64,000 nt of DNA from Sclerodactyla briareus (Eukaryota > Echinodermata > Holothuroidea > Dendrochirotida > Sclerodactylidae). The position numbers were made by a program, and so were the translations under genes. Each line of letters begins with the position of its first letter. Positions within the stretch are counted from its first letter, which is position 1. Location: assembly GCA_026419785.1 (NCBI GenBank), contig JAODTK010005232.1, forward strand, positions 203,983 to 267,982, given 5' to 3'. The notes beneath the pieces were generated by a model. That model was not told the DNA's origin. It ran no database searches and saw nothing but the letters and a program-made list of their open reading frames with translations. Below are positions 11,460 through 23,388 of this stretch, piece after piece.

Positions 11460-13550
11460 CAGGTCAGGCCGGATGGCAAGCCTTTTTTTACTTTTCATCA
11501 GCAAATTGGAATATTCTTCAATTATTGAAGATCTTTTATAAAATGAGATATCTTCAAATAATCTCACTTGACGATATCTGCAGTTATTTGAAGATATCTT
11601 CAAATAATTGTAGTACCCCACTCCCAAATGCTGCATACAACTAAAACGGCTTGCAACCTTTCGGATATCAAACAATTCCATTGCATTGTAGATATCACCA
11701 AATAATTGTAGATATCCTGAATAGAATTGTATATTAAAGTCCACAATATTGTAGATATCACAACAGGGCGGGTTACGGGTGGGGGGGTGGCAGAGGGGAA
11801 TCTCCCTCTTCTTTTTTCCTGACCATGTTTTCGGCTACGGTACCTTGGCATTTTTTTTTTTTTTTACAAAAACTCCCAGACCAAAAGAAACCATTCAGAA
11901 AATGAATTTCGACAGTTCCCAAGCATGGGGTGCATAGACACGGAACTGACTGTCATCGGGGGTGGTGAAGTCGACTGCCGATGGGCTACAACTGATCATC
12001 CCGTTGATTCATTTGCGCCGAAGGCCAATACTTCGGAGTCAGGGAACTACCCATATTCCAGTTCTCCGCATCACATAAACTGAAGATGGGTTCGTCAGAT
12101 AGTCTAGACATGTGAGTCCAGAGTGTTTCGGATACCAGTATTAAAGACATTGAGTGGAATACAGTGACGCACCACGGAGAAATCGCTATAGGGCTGTAGG
12201 GTTGAGGTGTGCTTCGCTTCTCTGGACACACCGTCAATGAAATCGGAGCTCTGGATTCAAAGAGAATGATCACAGTGTGTGTTGTGGTTCCGTAGAGCAC
12301 CTCTTGCTTAAACACAGAAGTCCCAGATACGGCACATTAAATTCAATTTGCGAGAATATGGCTTGTGTCCCAATAGCTGTAACTGTTGAACGAATGTTCA
12401 CGAATCTATGCTTCCGCGTATCCACCACACAGCTGTTTCCCACAGCGCACCTAGATTTCTTCAGACACGAAATTAAGGCGAATTACGAGCAATGTGGCAA
12501 TTTCTGTTCCACTGTTTTGACAATCCGATGAATTCAGCAACTTGTCAAGGAGTTCCTCGTGCCTTCGCAGGTTCAGAAACTTTGCATAACAACGGGACCG
12601 AACTACTGGGGTTCATGGCTGTGTTGATCTTGAACTGCACCATCGCCGTCCGCCTCAACAAAGTTGTGAGTCGACTTCGACGCATGAAATTTTCATCGTT
12701 CGTCCGTCAGCACTTCATTAGCACTTGCCAGTCTTCTTAGTAACCTTCCATTCGTTTTATTGATTCCTTCACGTCATAACTAGCATAGTTCGAAATCATT
12801 TACTGTACACTGTCTGTAACAATTACTCTTCAAATGCTTACAGCAGCTGGTAATTACTATGTTGACTCCAAAAGTCGAAATACGCAATCGTACTCTCGCT
12901 GTAAATCCGAAACATTACCCCCCTATGCCCATTACCCCAAAGTCATGTGCCAGTCTGTAGTTATTACAGTGTCAGCGATAGCAAAGATCTCATATTCTGC
13001 TGAACTCACTGAAGTCCCTATTTGAATAAACAAGTAAAAAAGCACTCCCTAATAATATATTTTCTTGAAGGATTATTAGATGGAATTCTCTTAACGCCTT
13101 CCCCCGGACGGCGATCACTCATAATCTTTGCCCCCCTCCCCTCCCCCCCCCCTTTACCAACTCAAATCCCGCCCCTGTCCACAGAATAAAGCAAGTGTTG
13201 ATATCTACAATTCAAATGTACATATCATCATATACATTGCAAGATACCTTCAATGCTCTGTGATATCTCGGTCCAAATATTGGAAGATATCAATATTGAT
13301 TTACAGATTCGCAAATACTTTAGATGTCTCAAATAATTATTCTTTTATTCGAAGATACAATACATAAATTGACGATATCTTCAATCTTTTGAAGATATCT
13401 GCATTGACGTACAGCATATTTTGTAATTGGGTATATCTTCATATGATTCAATGTTGGCAGAATGTCTCAATTAAAGATATCTGCAATTGGGGCTATCGCC
13501 TCCAATACCGATGAACACCTAAAAAGCTTGCCATAAGGCCGTAGCAGCTA
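11460..13550. mobile_element. Foldback-like element with long inverted arms
   Basis: The left arm, about 11460-11810, and the right arm, about 13110-13550, are reverse complements in broad order. The outer ends share GGCC..ATGGCAAGC followed by a T run, then TTCATC and ATTGGA. The arms then carry many GAAGATATC/GATATCTTC words, and at the inner edge AATTGTAGATATCA, GGGCGGG and a G run. The ~1.3-kb centre is not repetitive. Edges are approximate, and no target duplication was identified. Such structure is typical of foldback or long-TIR elements; no transposase was recognised in the centre. Confidence 0.7.
11810..13110. other. Centre of the foldback element, possible captured DNA
   Basis: Open frames on both strands overlap (minus 11986-12315, plus 12277-12531 and 12492-12740). 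The last contains a hydrophobic stretch LLGFMAVLILNCTIAVRL followed by basic residues, like one membrane helix. I could not connect frames into a known protein. Confidence 0.3.
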
Positions 13551-13689
13551 CACTAACTTGACTATTCAACCGAGGCCTTTAATGTTTTCTCTTCCTTTTA
13601 AACGGTCTTGCTGATATTCAGTTGCGTTACTTGTTGGATACATACCAGTGGCACAGTTATCTCTCTTCTGAAGTAACCTAATCTGGTTT

Positions 13690-16090
13690 TGGAAATAATG
13701 TATCCGAGGAACGTTTTAGTTCCATTGCAGCTATTACAGTGACGTTTCATTTACATATGAAAACGACCATCATAATGCTTTTTCGGTGCTGTCACTTCAA
13801 TCTAGAACCTCCAAGCACTTGATTGATTTGTTGCTTTCTTTGATGTCTGAATACGAATTTGATATCATTATGCCTCTCTGAATTGGTAAATGTGTCCACA
13901 CTCGTTGACACAGCTTGCCAGATTATTCCTTTGAACTTGTACCTCCGAAGTCCAAATGCGGTGGTGTTGCTATTTTTTTTTAAATGTGTTTGTCAAGTTA
14001 CAGGAAGAAATATTGTTTCATCTTATTTAGACTGCCATTCAAGTACCGGCCAAGTAAGGACCTATGGCTAGACCGTCAATGTAACAACGATTATAAATTA
14101 ATCGGTTGCTATAGGCATCCCAAAGGAAATGTCATCACTTTATCCATGCTCTAGAAAACGGCAGTCGATACGATCCCCCAGTAGTTCTTGTATCTTTGTG
14201 GGGACTTTGTGAACCTTGATCTGGGCAAATATGAAAATGGGTACTGTTGCGAGTTTCTTTTAATCTTATGAAATGCAATCTATTTTTCCCTCGCATTTAC
14301 CCTACTACTAGGTTACCTGAATCCTCAAGTACGCTAATTGATCCTATTTTTTTTGAAGTTTGCAACCCGAATACTCCTCAGAGATTATTGCGGGCAACTT
14401 ATTATGCGATATAGTGATCATTTTCCAATTTCTGTATTTTCAGTAAACTTTAACGCTTTAAAATGTTCTGGGGACAAACAGACCGTTTGTTCGCATTTAC
14501 GCGTAATAACTTGATAAATTTATTGGTAACATTCAGTGGATTTCAGTCTACTGACTTCTCTAGTGTCTATGAAATCCCGCTGATGCTAGCGAAGCTTACA
14601 GCATATTCATTTCCAAGGTTATTGCCACCCATGACGAATGGCTTTCGTTCTGTTAGGGTGTCCCGCAGAAAGGCTAAAGCAAAGCCGGATTGCTTCCGGC
14701 ATCAAATCTTCGATTAACCGTAAAAATACCACTTCCGCAAGGTTTTTGCTACCCCTAACCCCCGAAAGAAACTTCAATTGTCGAGTTTAGATCGTGCCTC
14801 ACAAAACATAGCTATTCAAGTCACAATACACTAGCGTATTTTCCCGATAACTCAACACTCTGCAGATGAAAACGTGGTCGATCATTAACCATCTGCTACA
14901 GGAAAAGGAATTCCCCCTCATGTTTACCACTCGTGACTACACCATGGTGCTATTGTTTACGACGGTGAATAGCTATGCATTCATGAACTATCTTTTCAAA
15001 GCTGGTAAAAAAACTCAGTGATAAAATCCTGGTAATACGATACAATGCAATTTATGCTGGTACTAGTATTATTAACACTATGTTCTTAACTCCTTACCAC
15101 TTGTGATGAAATTTGTAATGAGATTAACGCTCTTAACGTCTAATAGTCGCCGCCAGGTGTTGATGGCATCCCCCCCCCGCCCCCAGAAAAAGTCTGGAAG
15201 TTCATCTCGCATCGAATTGGCTCTCCCTCCTGTGTTATGTATTTAATCTTGTTATAACCACCGGTGTTTACCCGAAGCCTTTAAGAAGGCCAACGTATCC
15301 CATTTTCCAATGAAGGGGTAATGAAACTTCGTAAAATTACCGAACCGCCCTATCAGTTCTTCTTTTCCCTGTTTTATACAGTATTGAAAGGGTTAATCGA
15401 GAACGCCTGAGGTTTATTCTTGAATTTAATAAACCGGTATTATTTTCAATTTGGCTTTCGTAAGGGGCACAGCACAGTTAATGGGTATTCGTACTCATCT
15501 CGACAACGTGGAAGTGGAGTCTTGGGCTTTATTCTTGATCTTCAGACAGCTTTTGACACTATTGACGCATAAGATCCTTCGTGGCATAAATTGCACATCC
15601 ACGGTATTCCGTGGTACAGCTTATACGTCATACTCAGCGTACCTACTAATAGGAAACAACGCCCGTATGTCAATGGATGTTTTTCTTCAAGTTCAACGTT
15701 ACTTACGGACGGGTGTGCCACGGGGGTCTGTTAGTCCGTTGCTATTTCTTTATTTACGTATGATATCACTATTGTTGTTCCTCATGATTCCCTCAAACTT
15801 TTCGTGATGATACGATGTTTGTTCATGACAGCAGTTGCACTAATCTTGTTTATAAAGTTCATGATGTTCTCGTCAGGCTAAAAACTTGGTTGATCTAACA
15901 CTGACTTTGCTCTAGGGAAAACATAACTTCTCTCCATTTCCACCCAAACACCATGTTTCCACAACACCCCTTGCTGAGCATTTACCCTAAATGATAATCA
16001 GTAATTTAATAAACCGAATTGTGTCAAGTCTCATTTTTTTTTTTGCTCTACGACCAGGTTATCCTTCACGCAGCACATTGATGGAAGAAA
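13690..16090 (+). mobile_element. Decayed LINE (CR1/L2/Jockey-like) with endonuclease and RT
   Basis: The element reads 5' to 3' on the plus strand through many frameshifts. The apurinic-type endonuclease is visible as EFDII near 13855, CGGVAIFF near 13950, GCYRHPKGN at 14104-14130, CGDFVNLDL at 14197-14223 (normally GDFN.DL), SSSTLIDPIF near 14325 and SDHFP at 14413-14427. A linker like PMTNGF.SV follows near 14628. The reverse transcriptase starts near 14875 and is described separately. The element runs into a GAAA microsatellite, so its true 3' end is not seen. No intact ORF remains, so it cannot be active as read. Confidence 0.85.
14870..16085 (+). pseudogene. LINE reverse transcriptase remnant
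   Basis: Recognised pieces in order: a region like KTWSIINHLL at 14871, GVDGIP near 15158, a stretch like YPEAFKKANV near 15272, QFGFRKGHST at 15448-15477, catalytic motif A FILDLQTAFDTID from about 15525, TGVPRGSV.PLLF near 15710 (family consensus GVPQGSVLGPLLF), and FRDDT at 15800-15814 where FADD is expected. KTW at 15883 and a final piece ending in AHIDG near 16080 complete the palm and thumb. At least six frame changes are needed. The first Asp of motif A and both Asp of the FADD box are present, but Ala is replaced by Arg. Confidence 0.85.
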
Positions 16091-16200
16091 GAAAGACGAA
16101 ATATGAAAGAAGAAAGAAAGAAAGAAAGAAAGAAGAAAGAAAGAAAGAAAGAAATAAAGAAGAAAGAAGAAAGAAGAAAGAAGAAGAAAGAAAAGAAAAC
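16084..16200. repeat. GAAA/GAA microsatellite
   Basis: Runs of GAAA and GAAGAAA. It abuts the LINE RT remnant, so it may have grown from or replaced the LINE tail. Lys/Glu-rich and Phe/Ser-rich frames here are artefacts of the repeat. Confidence 0.95.
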
Positions 16201-17270
16201 GAACTTTAAAGACCATATAGTCTCACATAGCCTTAAACACTGTTTTGGAACTGGTCGCGAACTGAAACGTCCGTTGCATGGGCGTCGATCCTGGGGGGGG
16301 GGGGGGAAACGTCTCCCCACTTTTCGAAGTGGAGGACATCATATCAAAGTCCCCCACTTTTGATCCTCGATGAAGACTAAATTACATGTCCGTTTAAGCA
16401 TGTATTTCGTCACGTCTCTGTGTGGGATGAAATATTGAGAAAGCGCCCCTCACAAAGACCACATAGCCTTACTCTGGACTGATTGTGTGCCAAATTTCCG
16501 CGCATACGGACCCATGTCTCCGTTTCTAGTGTCGTGAGCAATTCATTTTGAAGGCATAGATGCCAACTTGCGATAGAATCTTTTTATCAAGTTTCCTCAG
16601 TCAGAACATAAGTGAGACTTTCTATTTTTTATTATTATTATAATCAAGGTAGATTCACAATAAAATGTCCATTTATTATAATAGTTGTATGAGGGCACGA
16701 GCGGCTTGGCGAATACGAACGGATGAGGAGTCACTGCTCCACAAAGCAAGTTCGCAGATCGAGGAACAACGGCTGCCTTAGGCAAATAATAGGTACAATT
16801 CAGACAGCACCCGGCCGCATAGACTAAATTGCTCATAATTTCAGCAGTATCGCGATTTCTCTTAGTCGAAGCCCGATGAAGGCAAATTTTGTCAATAAGT
16901 TTGTCAAGGGTGTGAACGGATAAACGGTGGTGTTTTAGGTCCAATTTCCAACATGCAATATACATATTGTAAGAGCGCGGCCTGGGAGAATATTTGTTTC
17001 CCTTCACTACGCCCTAAGTCTTTTTAACATGCTTAATTTTTCACATGTTCCCGACAAAACGCCGTACTACTGCCACATCGCACTGTGGGCACTGCGTCAT
17101 CCATAGAATGCATTCGCCGGATCAGTTTGCGCGTTGGATCGCGGAGTGGATTCGACGTATAGACATTAATGCATCCTCCGTTGGCTCAAGTTGGTTCATA
17201 AAAGTTTCTCGATGCTACGTATGGTATGTGGCTTTTATGCTCAAGACCTATTATAGATATAGACTGAAAA
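16201..17270. other. No clear gene; repeat-like G/C runs and one ORF
   Basis: Near 16275-16350 a phrase with GGGCGTCGATCC, a 13-base G run and CCCCACTTTT resembles ends of short DNA elements. A minus-strand frame of 136 codons at 16597-17007 has a plausible helical N-terminal half and Cys-rich middle, but I recognise no domain. Confidence 0.4.
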
Positions 17271-17274
17271 TCCG

Positions 17275-17345
17275 GCCCGTATTTTGCAACCAATTGAATG
17301 CGCGGTGCATGGTGGGAAGTGCACCCAAAAGATCGAAGCCTATTA
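17275..17345. repeat. Inverted mate of 21545-21640
   Basis: TTTTGCAACCAATTG, then GCATGGTGGGAAGTGCA and CCCAAAAGATCG here match the reverse complement of 21545-21640. The GGTGGGAA/TTCCCAGCAT core resembles a ZNF143/THAP11-type site, which is a resemblance only. Confidence 0.5.
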
Positions 17346-18137
17346 CAATTACCATTGACTGTGTACGTTAGCCAACTTTCTTTCATCGTTATTTCGGGAA
17401 CTCGTAGTACATAGAAATCATTCTGCATAACATATGGAAAATCCTAAAGAGACGACATAAGCGTTTGGACACACAACTTCAGAGTACAACTTATTTTAAA
17501 ATAAAAAAACCAAGTTGGCGCTAGATGGGCATACATACCATACGGCCAATTTTGTAGAAGCCCCACTAGACTAGGCGTATGTGCAACTGCCTGACTAAGC
17601 TACGTGTGCGACGACTCCGGGGGGTAAAACATATATCGGCACCTGTGACTGGAAAAAAAAACTTTCGCATCATTCAATTCATCGAAGCAGGAAGATGCCT
17701 AGCTACCAGCCAAACGCAAAGTCAAACACCTGTATCAAAAAATCAGGTGCGGGGTTGAGTTTTCGTGAGTGGAAATAGGGCCTATCTGGTGATAATGCTA
17801 GCGGGCGTTACAAATTAATACAGTAGGGATAGTCCTAATTAGGCTAATTTAACGATGTCATGTCAGGATGATTACACACAGATATGTTGCTGCTCCACAC
17901 AAGGCAGTCCTCCTCATGGCCCCTAGGACTTGCATCAGCCATTCAACATGTTTTACTGAGGGAAACATCAGCAAAAAAGGTTTTTGACCTCTACGAACAC
18001 ATGTTTGACTGTGCTGCTGACAAGAGCAAAAACTGTTTTAAAACAACCATGCTACGGAAATGATAGGCTGGATTCGAATGAGATGCGAAATGGCGGCTGA
18101 GGCTCGGGAAAAAATGTGAGTAAAACAGGCCTGAGAT
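17346..18137. other. No gene recognised
   Basis: No domain, RNA or repeat could be supported here. Confidence 0.45.
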
Positions 18138-18206
18138 GTATATATATAATAATATATATATCTATATATATATATATACTATATATATATATATAATATA
18201 TTATAT

Positions 18207-18237
<31 letters not shown>

Positions 18238-18259
18238 CTATATATATATATATATATAT

Positions 18260-18290
<31 letters not shown>
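18138..18290. repeat. TA microsatellite
   Basis: About 150 bp of TA repeats with a few interruptions, followed by a T run at 18291-18301. Confidence 0.97.
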
Positions 18291-18299
<9 letters not shown>

Positions 18300-18949
18300 T
18301 TAGGTAATTTAAATATTTGAAATTTATAATCTTGCATGTAGATGGATATGGTAATGGTAATTGATATTAAGGTTGGTAATGAATTAAGTACCCGAGGACT
18401 GAATTGTGTATATCTGTGTATGAAGCAATGTGTAATTTATGTTAGGATATAGGCTATGATACCAAGGCCATTTGTTGTTGTTTTTTAATGCAATTGACCA
18501 TTTAATTCCCTTTTTGGCATATTCCAGGGACAAACTATCAAGAAAAATGACTCTTTGCTATACTGAGGAAGAATAGATTATCCGAAAGGACCTGCAAATT
18601 CCAATAAGGACTTGCTGATGAAAAATCCAAGATGATTATTTTTAACCCGTACTTAGTCCCATCTTTAACATCTGTCAATGCAAATTAATAGTACTTGAGA
18701 CTTAACCTCTAATTTGTAGTAATTCTTCTCATAGTTATTCCCCCACTGTAATACTTCATGCAGTGAACTGTCCACCATATTGGTCTGGTATTATAGTCAC
18801 TGTACCACTTAACCATGCTAATCCTATTTCTTCAACATATATAACATGCATACTGTATCTGTATATTTTATTTATATCTCATCTCTGAGAAAATACACTG
18901 TACCAGATATCACAACAGTGAATATAATTTTATTTTGCATTTGTCTGTA

Positions 18950-19550
18950 AAACAGATAAAACGTTGCTTCACGGCTCACGTGTCCAGCTTACTGCCCATA
19001 TGAAATATCTAGGAGTTTGCTTCGATGATAAACTACTTTTTACTAACCATCTCTCAGGTCTCATCCAAGTGTACCATATTGTTTCTACAATTGATGTATT
19101 TGTGCTCCCTTTTTTCCTTTTGACACACTACCAGGTCTTGAATGTACCATTTTAAACCACTATTATCTATGCTGTCCCCGCTTGGTACCTGTACTTCATA
19201 CTGCCAAGGACAAGAGACGGATTGGAGATCCTTCCTCCCAACTTTCTGTGAAATATACTCGCCTAGACTATGCCTGGAAGGCTTAAAAATAGTGTCAACG
19301 TTGCATCTAGAAATGAATTCGTTAGACATGCAAAACATTCTGCCTGTGAAGATCATCCCCTTCCGTTGGTCTGCTCTGACATCTATGTGCAAGAAGGCAA
19401 AGTACAATTTAAAAATCCTGCTATACTCACCGAGCTTCCAGGATACCTTTTTCAGAATTCTTTCTTTCATCTAATAGAGCTTTCAACATTTGTTCAGTCA
19501 GGGGACGTTTGGAGTCCTTTGTTGGAATCTTCATCATCTTAATAATCATA
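18950..19550 (+). pseudogene. LINE RT C-terminal fragment
   Basis: The plus strand encodes CKTDKTLLHG, then HMKYLGVCFDDKLLFTNHLS at about 19000-19055, matching the KyLGv.fDd.L.f..H box just after the palm of non-LTR reverse transcriptases. Downstream frames to about 19550 are open in pieces and may be the C-terminal tail, but are not individually recognisable. No endonuclease or catalytic palm is present, so this is a deletion product of a LINE different from the one at 13.7 kb. Confidence 0.6.
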
Positions 19551-21540
19551 ATTTCTTATATAATAACTTGCCCCTTTTCACTTTAAAATCATCTTATTAA
19601 CTGTAATTATACCTATTTTCGTGATTGTATCCTCTTTAAAACTTCACCTGAAAATTTATACTGGAACAAAAGACTGACGAAACTGTATTATATAATAGAA
19701 ACGTGATGTTATATCTAATTCTACAATCAACGCAATTAAATAGGATCATGCTAAAAACAGTCATCCATGTTTTTAGTGTTTTCTAGAGAGCAATGCTCAC
19801 AATGTTCCTTAAAATTGCAGCGAGATGCTTCCATTTCGACACCATTGGCAAGAGGTACATTAACGATTTTACTAACGGATCAAAGGAGTAAGAGAAGCAG
19901 TACAAGAAAGTCCTACTAAGAAGTGCTTGAAACATTTACAAAGCCTTACAGCAACATGCGTACCACCCACTCTGCTCCAGTTTTGATAGATCAATTGGGG
20001 GATGTTTTGGCATGTTTATAGCCTATACTCCCTGCCGCCTGTGCAGACATTAATTTCAGGCTGATTATGTCACTTTATGAGCAGACAAGCGCCAGTCAGG
20101 AAACAATGCATTTGTTTGATCTCAAAGTTAGAGCAGCGCTATGATGTTTTGTACAGTGGCTGGCGAGCATTTAACAAAAAAGCCTAATTTTAAGAATATC
20201 AGTCAGCCCTGTCCCACTGAGATAATGCTCACCCAGTTAAGTTGTGATGAAATGAACTGACCAAAGAAATGCAATAAAAATATATGCCATCTTCATCTAC
20301 CTGAGTGACCCGTGCCTGTACACTATAGACTGTATGGTTTTACTAGATGTTCGATCACAAAATCGAATTTGAAAAAAAAAAATTCGGGGGCATGCTGGTG
20401 TGAAGGATGGGTTGTTCTAAAAGAATAGAACCATTCCAAGAGGAAGACCAAAAACTGATGATCCTGAAAAACCTCCAAACATAACCCCCAAAAGGGGAGT
20501 AGTATGAAGACAGGAAAATCCGCGAAGCAGCGCTCCGGCACCAGGGATTTGCCCGATGGATGCGTTCAGAGTTCCTTCAGTACCCAAGCCCCGGACACTT
20601 ACTTCACTTCCCCGCACTGCCCCCTGCCTTGACCATCAACAACATTTTTAACCCGTTAATTTTCCCTGTCCCCATTTGTTTTGCCTGTGGTTAAGATGTG
20701 CCTTGTCAGCAATTCATGAAAATGGGGGCGGGGTGGGGGTGGGGGGGGGTGGGGGGGGGGGGAGGAATGAGAGTAGATTATAAGTAACCCGTGGGTCGCA
20801 GTCTCTGCAGGGACCTTCTTCCGCGGCCACTGTAGCCAGAACTCCTGTAGGCGCCGACGCTGCTGCCTTAAAGTTTTTGTTTTGTAGTTTTTGTTATTAG
20901 GCCTTCATGTCTGGGTGAACCCGTGGAAGTAGATGGGAAATAGGGGGCTTCATCGTTCTGCCACCGCACTACTCATTGGTGGGGTATTAATCTGAGGTCT
21001 ACCGATGTGGCGTACCCACGAGGGGAAGGGAGGGGGGAGCAGAACCCCCCCCCCTCCATGACCAAGTGATAATAAGTTTTGCTTCTTGCTAGAACTATTG
21101 GTCAATTATCTCCATTGTGTGCAAGACATCTTCAGGATCTAGGCCTAGAATCCACTGACTTGAATATGCCTTTCTAGGGTAATTAGGCTACTCTAGTTGC
21201 AAAAAGGAGTTTGTTCATCTCATCAAAAGTGGCTGCCTATGTAGTTTTACATGGGCAAGACAACGCAAGCTACGTAGGCCTAACGCTAAGCCTAGATGTA
21301 TGCTGAGAACGATTCTTGTTTCATTATCAGTGGAAAGAGAAGAGGTAAGGGACACCAAAAATATCTAGTTCTGGCAAAAATCTCAAACAGTCAATTGCAA
21401 AGAACTATTCTCAAAATCTCAGAATAATAACTTCTTCAAAGAAATTGTTTAGCATATGGCACCTGCCTGATTGTATATTGCATTTAATTTAGGCGTAAAA
21501 TCGGCGTCTCATTGCTCGCCACCGGAAAAACTCGTTAGTA
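19551..21540. other. No gene recognised
   Basis: AT-rich DNA, then a long G-rich tract at 20726-20765. A Pro- and Arg-rich plus-strand reading near 20370-20620 is suggestive but unrecognised. Confidence 0.4.
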
Positions 21541-21640
21541 CCGAACTCGGGTACCAGTTTTGGCGAACCGATCTTTGGGTTGCATTTCCCAGCATTCCGA
21601 GGCGTGCAATTGGCTTGCAAATTATTATTGAACGTAACAT
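21541..21640. repeat. Inverted mate of 17275-17345
   Basis: CGATCTTTGGGTTGCATT, TTCCCAGCATTC and CAATTGGCTTGCAAA are the inverted counterparts of the words at 17283-17340. The two copies lie about 4.3 kb apart. Confidence 0.5.
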
Positions 21641-21810
21641 ATGGCAACTGTTACCGTCACGTATATATGTCTGTGTTTATGCTGCGTTTTCCGAACTCGT
21701 ATTATACCGTACATACGACGTCACAAATGATAAAATGCGTTCTTTTCGACCACAAAACTTGTCCAATAAGCCAGAGCAGGTCGGGGGAATAGACGAGATT
21801 CGGTCAGACT

Positions 21811-21835
21811 CCCCCCCCCCCCCCCCCCCCCCCCC
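21811..21835. repeat. C25 homopolymer
   Basis: Twenty-five consecutive C. Other G/C runs of 12 or more occur near 20750, 22481, 23170, 26066, 26287, 38146, 46720 and 52852. Confidence 0.97.
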
Positions 21836-21899
21836 ATAGCAATATGGTTACGGCTTATTTTCAAATGGTCACCACTATTGAAAACGCAACCAATTCAAT

Positions 21900-22380
21900 C
21901 CATGTTTTCGGATGTTATTGTTGATAAGTATGCGCCAAGAGGGTATGTATGTCTCAGTTACCAGATTACATTGAATAATATCTATATTAATCGGGAAATT
22001 TGCGGAAGCTGTTTGAAACTCGATGCGAAGGATCTCACAATTATTAGCCCAGTTGGGGTGTACAGTTCACCCTGATAAATCGGTTCTCGTTCCTCAGCAA
22101 GCACTCACATTTCTTGTGTTTCCCCCCCTAATCAGGACCTTTGAACAATCAACCTACAAGTGAGAAGGTGAGAACAACTGAAGGAGGTTAGAGCATTCAA
22201 AAATGTGGATCGCATTCCATTAGAGACCTAGCTTGTATATTAGGAATTCTCATTTCTTTGATGCCTGGGTCATGCTATGACATCGTACTACAGATACTTG
22301 GAGTTAGATAAAATTGCAGTTGTGCGAAGCAGGAAGGTGATTTCAATTCCCAGGTCATAGTGTCTGAAAGGGGCCTAATG
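21900..22380 (+). pseudogene. DIRS reverse transcriptase, C-terminal half
   Basis: The active-site box normally YLDD reads Y-L-N-N-I after one indel (TAC, then TTGAATAATATC at 21971-21982), so both catalytic Asp codons appear as Asn. The thumb-side motif HPDKSVLVP is intact at 22068-22094. Downstream, a broken stretch like RDLACILGILISLMPGS near 22225-22272 and GDFNSQVIVSERGLMELSWW near 22336-22392 match the RT/RNase H junction of DIRS elements. At least four frame changes are present. This copy cannot make active RT as read. Confidence 0.8.
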
Positions 22381-22850
22381 GAATTGTCCTGGTGGGAATC
22401 AAACCTTAGTTTCAACTTTCAAGGCTATATTAACACCAAACCCAGCAGTTGTCCTTACCCCTGATGCTTCTTGCTAGGATGGGGGGGGGGGGGGGGCTGT
22501 GTTATCCAAACCCCGCAAGGCACACGGTCCACAAGTGAGCAATTACATCAGGTAATTGTACTTGAGTTATTAGTAGTATTCATGACCCTTTGATCTCGAT
22601 GTGCAGCTTTCAATAAACTACATATACGGTCAGATCAGCCAGTTCAATGGCTGTAAGCTGTTAGCAATGGAATGGGTGGAACACATTTATACAAGTGTAA
22701 AGGAATTGACGAAATCAATTTGGCAGTGGGCAGAAGCCCGTCACTTATGGTTATCTCGTGCACATATTCCTGGCAAAACAGCAGATTCACTATCAAGGTC
22801 TGTGGTTGCCAACACTGAAGGGATGCTTCACATCAGATTTTTGTAAACAT
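22381..22850 (+). pseudogene. DIRS RNase H domain
   Basis: ELSWWESNLSF opens the domain. PDAS near 22460 (TDAS in the family) carries the first acidic residue, and GWGG follows across a frameshift in a G run of 16 bases at 22481-22496. The last third is open at 22601-22846 and contains CKLLAMEW, IWQWAEARHLWLSRAHIPGK and DSLSRS, the typical end of DIRS RNase H. Expansion of the G run has probably broken the frame. Confidence 0.85.
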
Positions 22851-23091
22851 CACAGAATTATGGGGTTGGTTCCTGCATAGATTTGTTTGAGTCCCGATGA
22901 ACGAAAACAGGTTAAAAGATTGTTTCTGGAAGCCTGACCCTCAGCTTCACAATATCTTGGTCAGGGTTCTTTTTTATGCCAATTCCCTCCTTTCAGTCTC
23001 CCATATCACGTTGCATGTCACAAAGATGGAGGTCGACGCAGCTTCGGGGATTCTTATGGTTTCCCAATGGCGACACCGCCTGGCCCACCTC

Positions 23092-23388
23092 TTGGTTCAG
23101 AAACTTTTCGAACAGGCTAAGCATTCTACCAAAGAATGTGGAATCCAGAAGATGGCTCTAGGGAGTCAGATCCCCCCCCCATCCCCCCCCCCCCCCACTT
23201 TCCCCGCTATGGTGATGTCATTGTGTCGAATGTACCCTCTAATGACCCTCTACATAAGACATAACTTACAATGATGTCTGCATGACCCTAAAATTGCTTG
23301 CTCATGTGGAATTGTTATGTGGTGTCCTTGTACTATTATACGGCAGGGTCGGCACACAGAAAAGGCAGGACAGGCGTCTCTACCAATG
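23092..23388 (+). repeat. Repeat Y, copy 1 (5'-truncated), inside DIRS
   Basis: Starts at GGTTCAGA and aligns to 37336-37600 in the same orientation and to 31480-31730 inverted. Shared words include GCATTCTACC, GATGGCTCTAGGGAGTC followed by a C run, GACCCTAAAA, TTGTTATGTGGT and AGGCAGGACAGGC. The outer CAGTAGCGGAT end of the other copies is missing. DIRS coding stops at its left edge and resumes to its right, so it is an insertion. Confidence 0.75.

Noticed and set aside
15991..16363. Lys/Glu-rich and Phe/Ser-rich ORFs
   Set aside because: They are translations of the GAAA microsatellite.
18138..18290. Replication origin or scaffold-attachment site in the TA tract
   Set aside because: AT richness alone is not evidence; it is an ordinary microsatellite.
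19054..19470. 138-codon minus-strand ORF
   Set aside because: It lies antisense to the LINE RT fragment and is best explained as its shadow.
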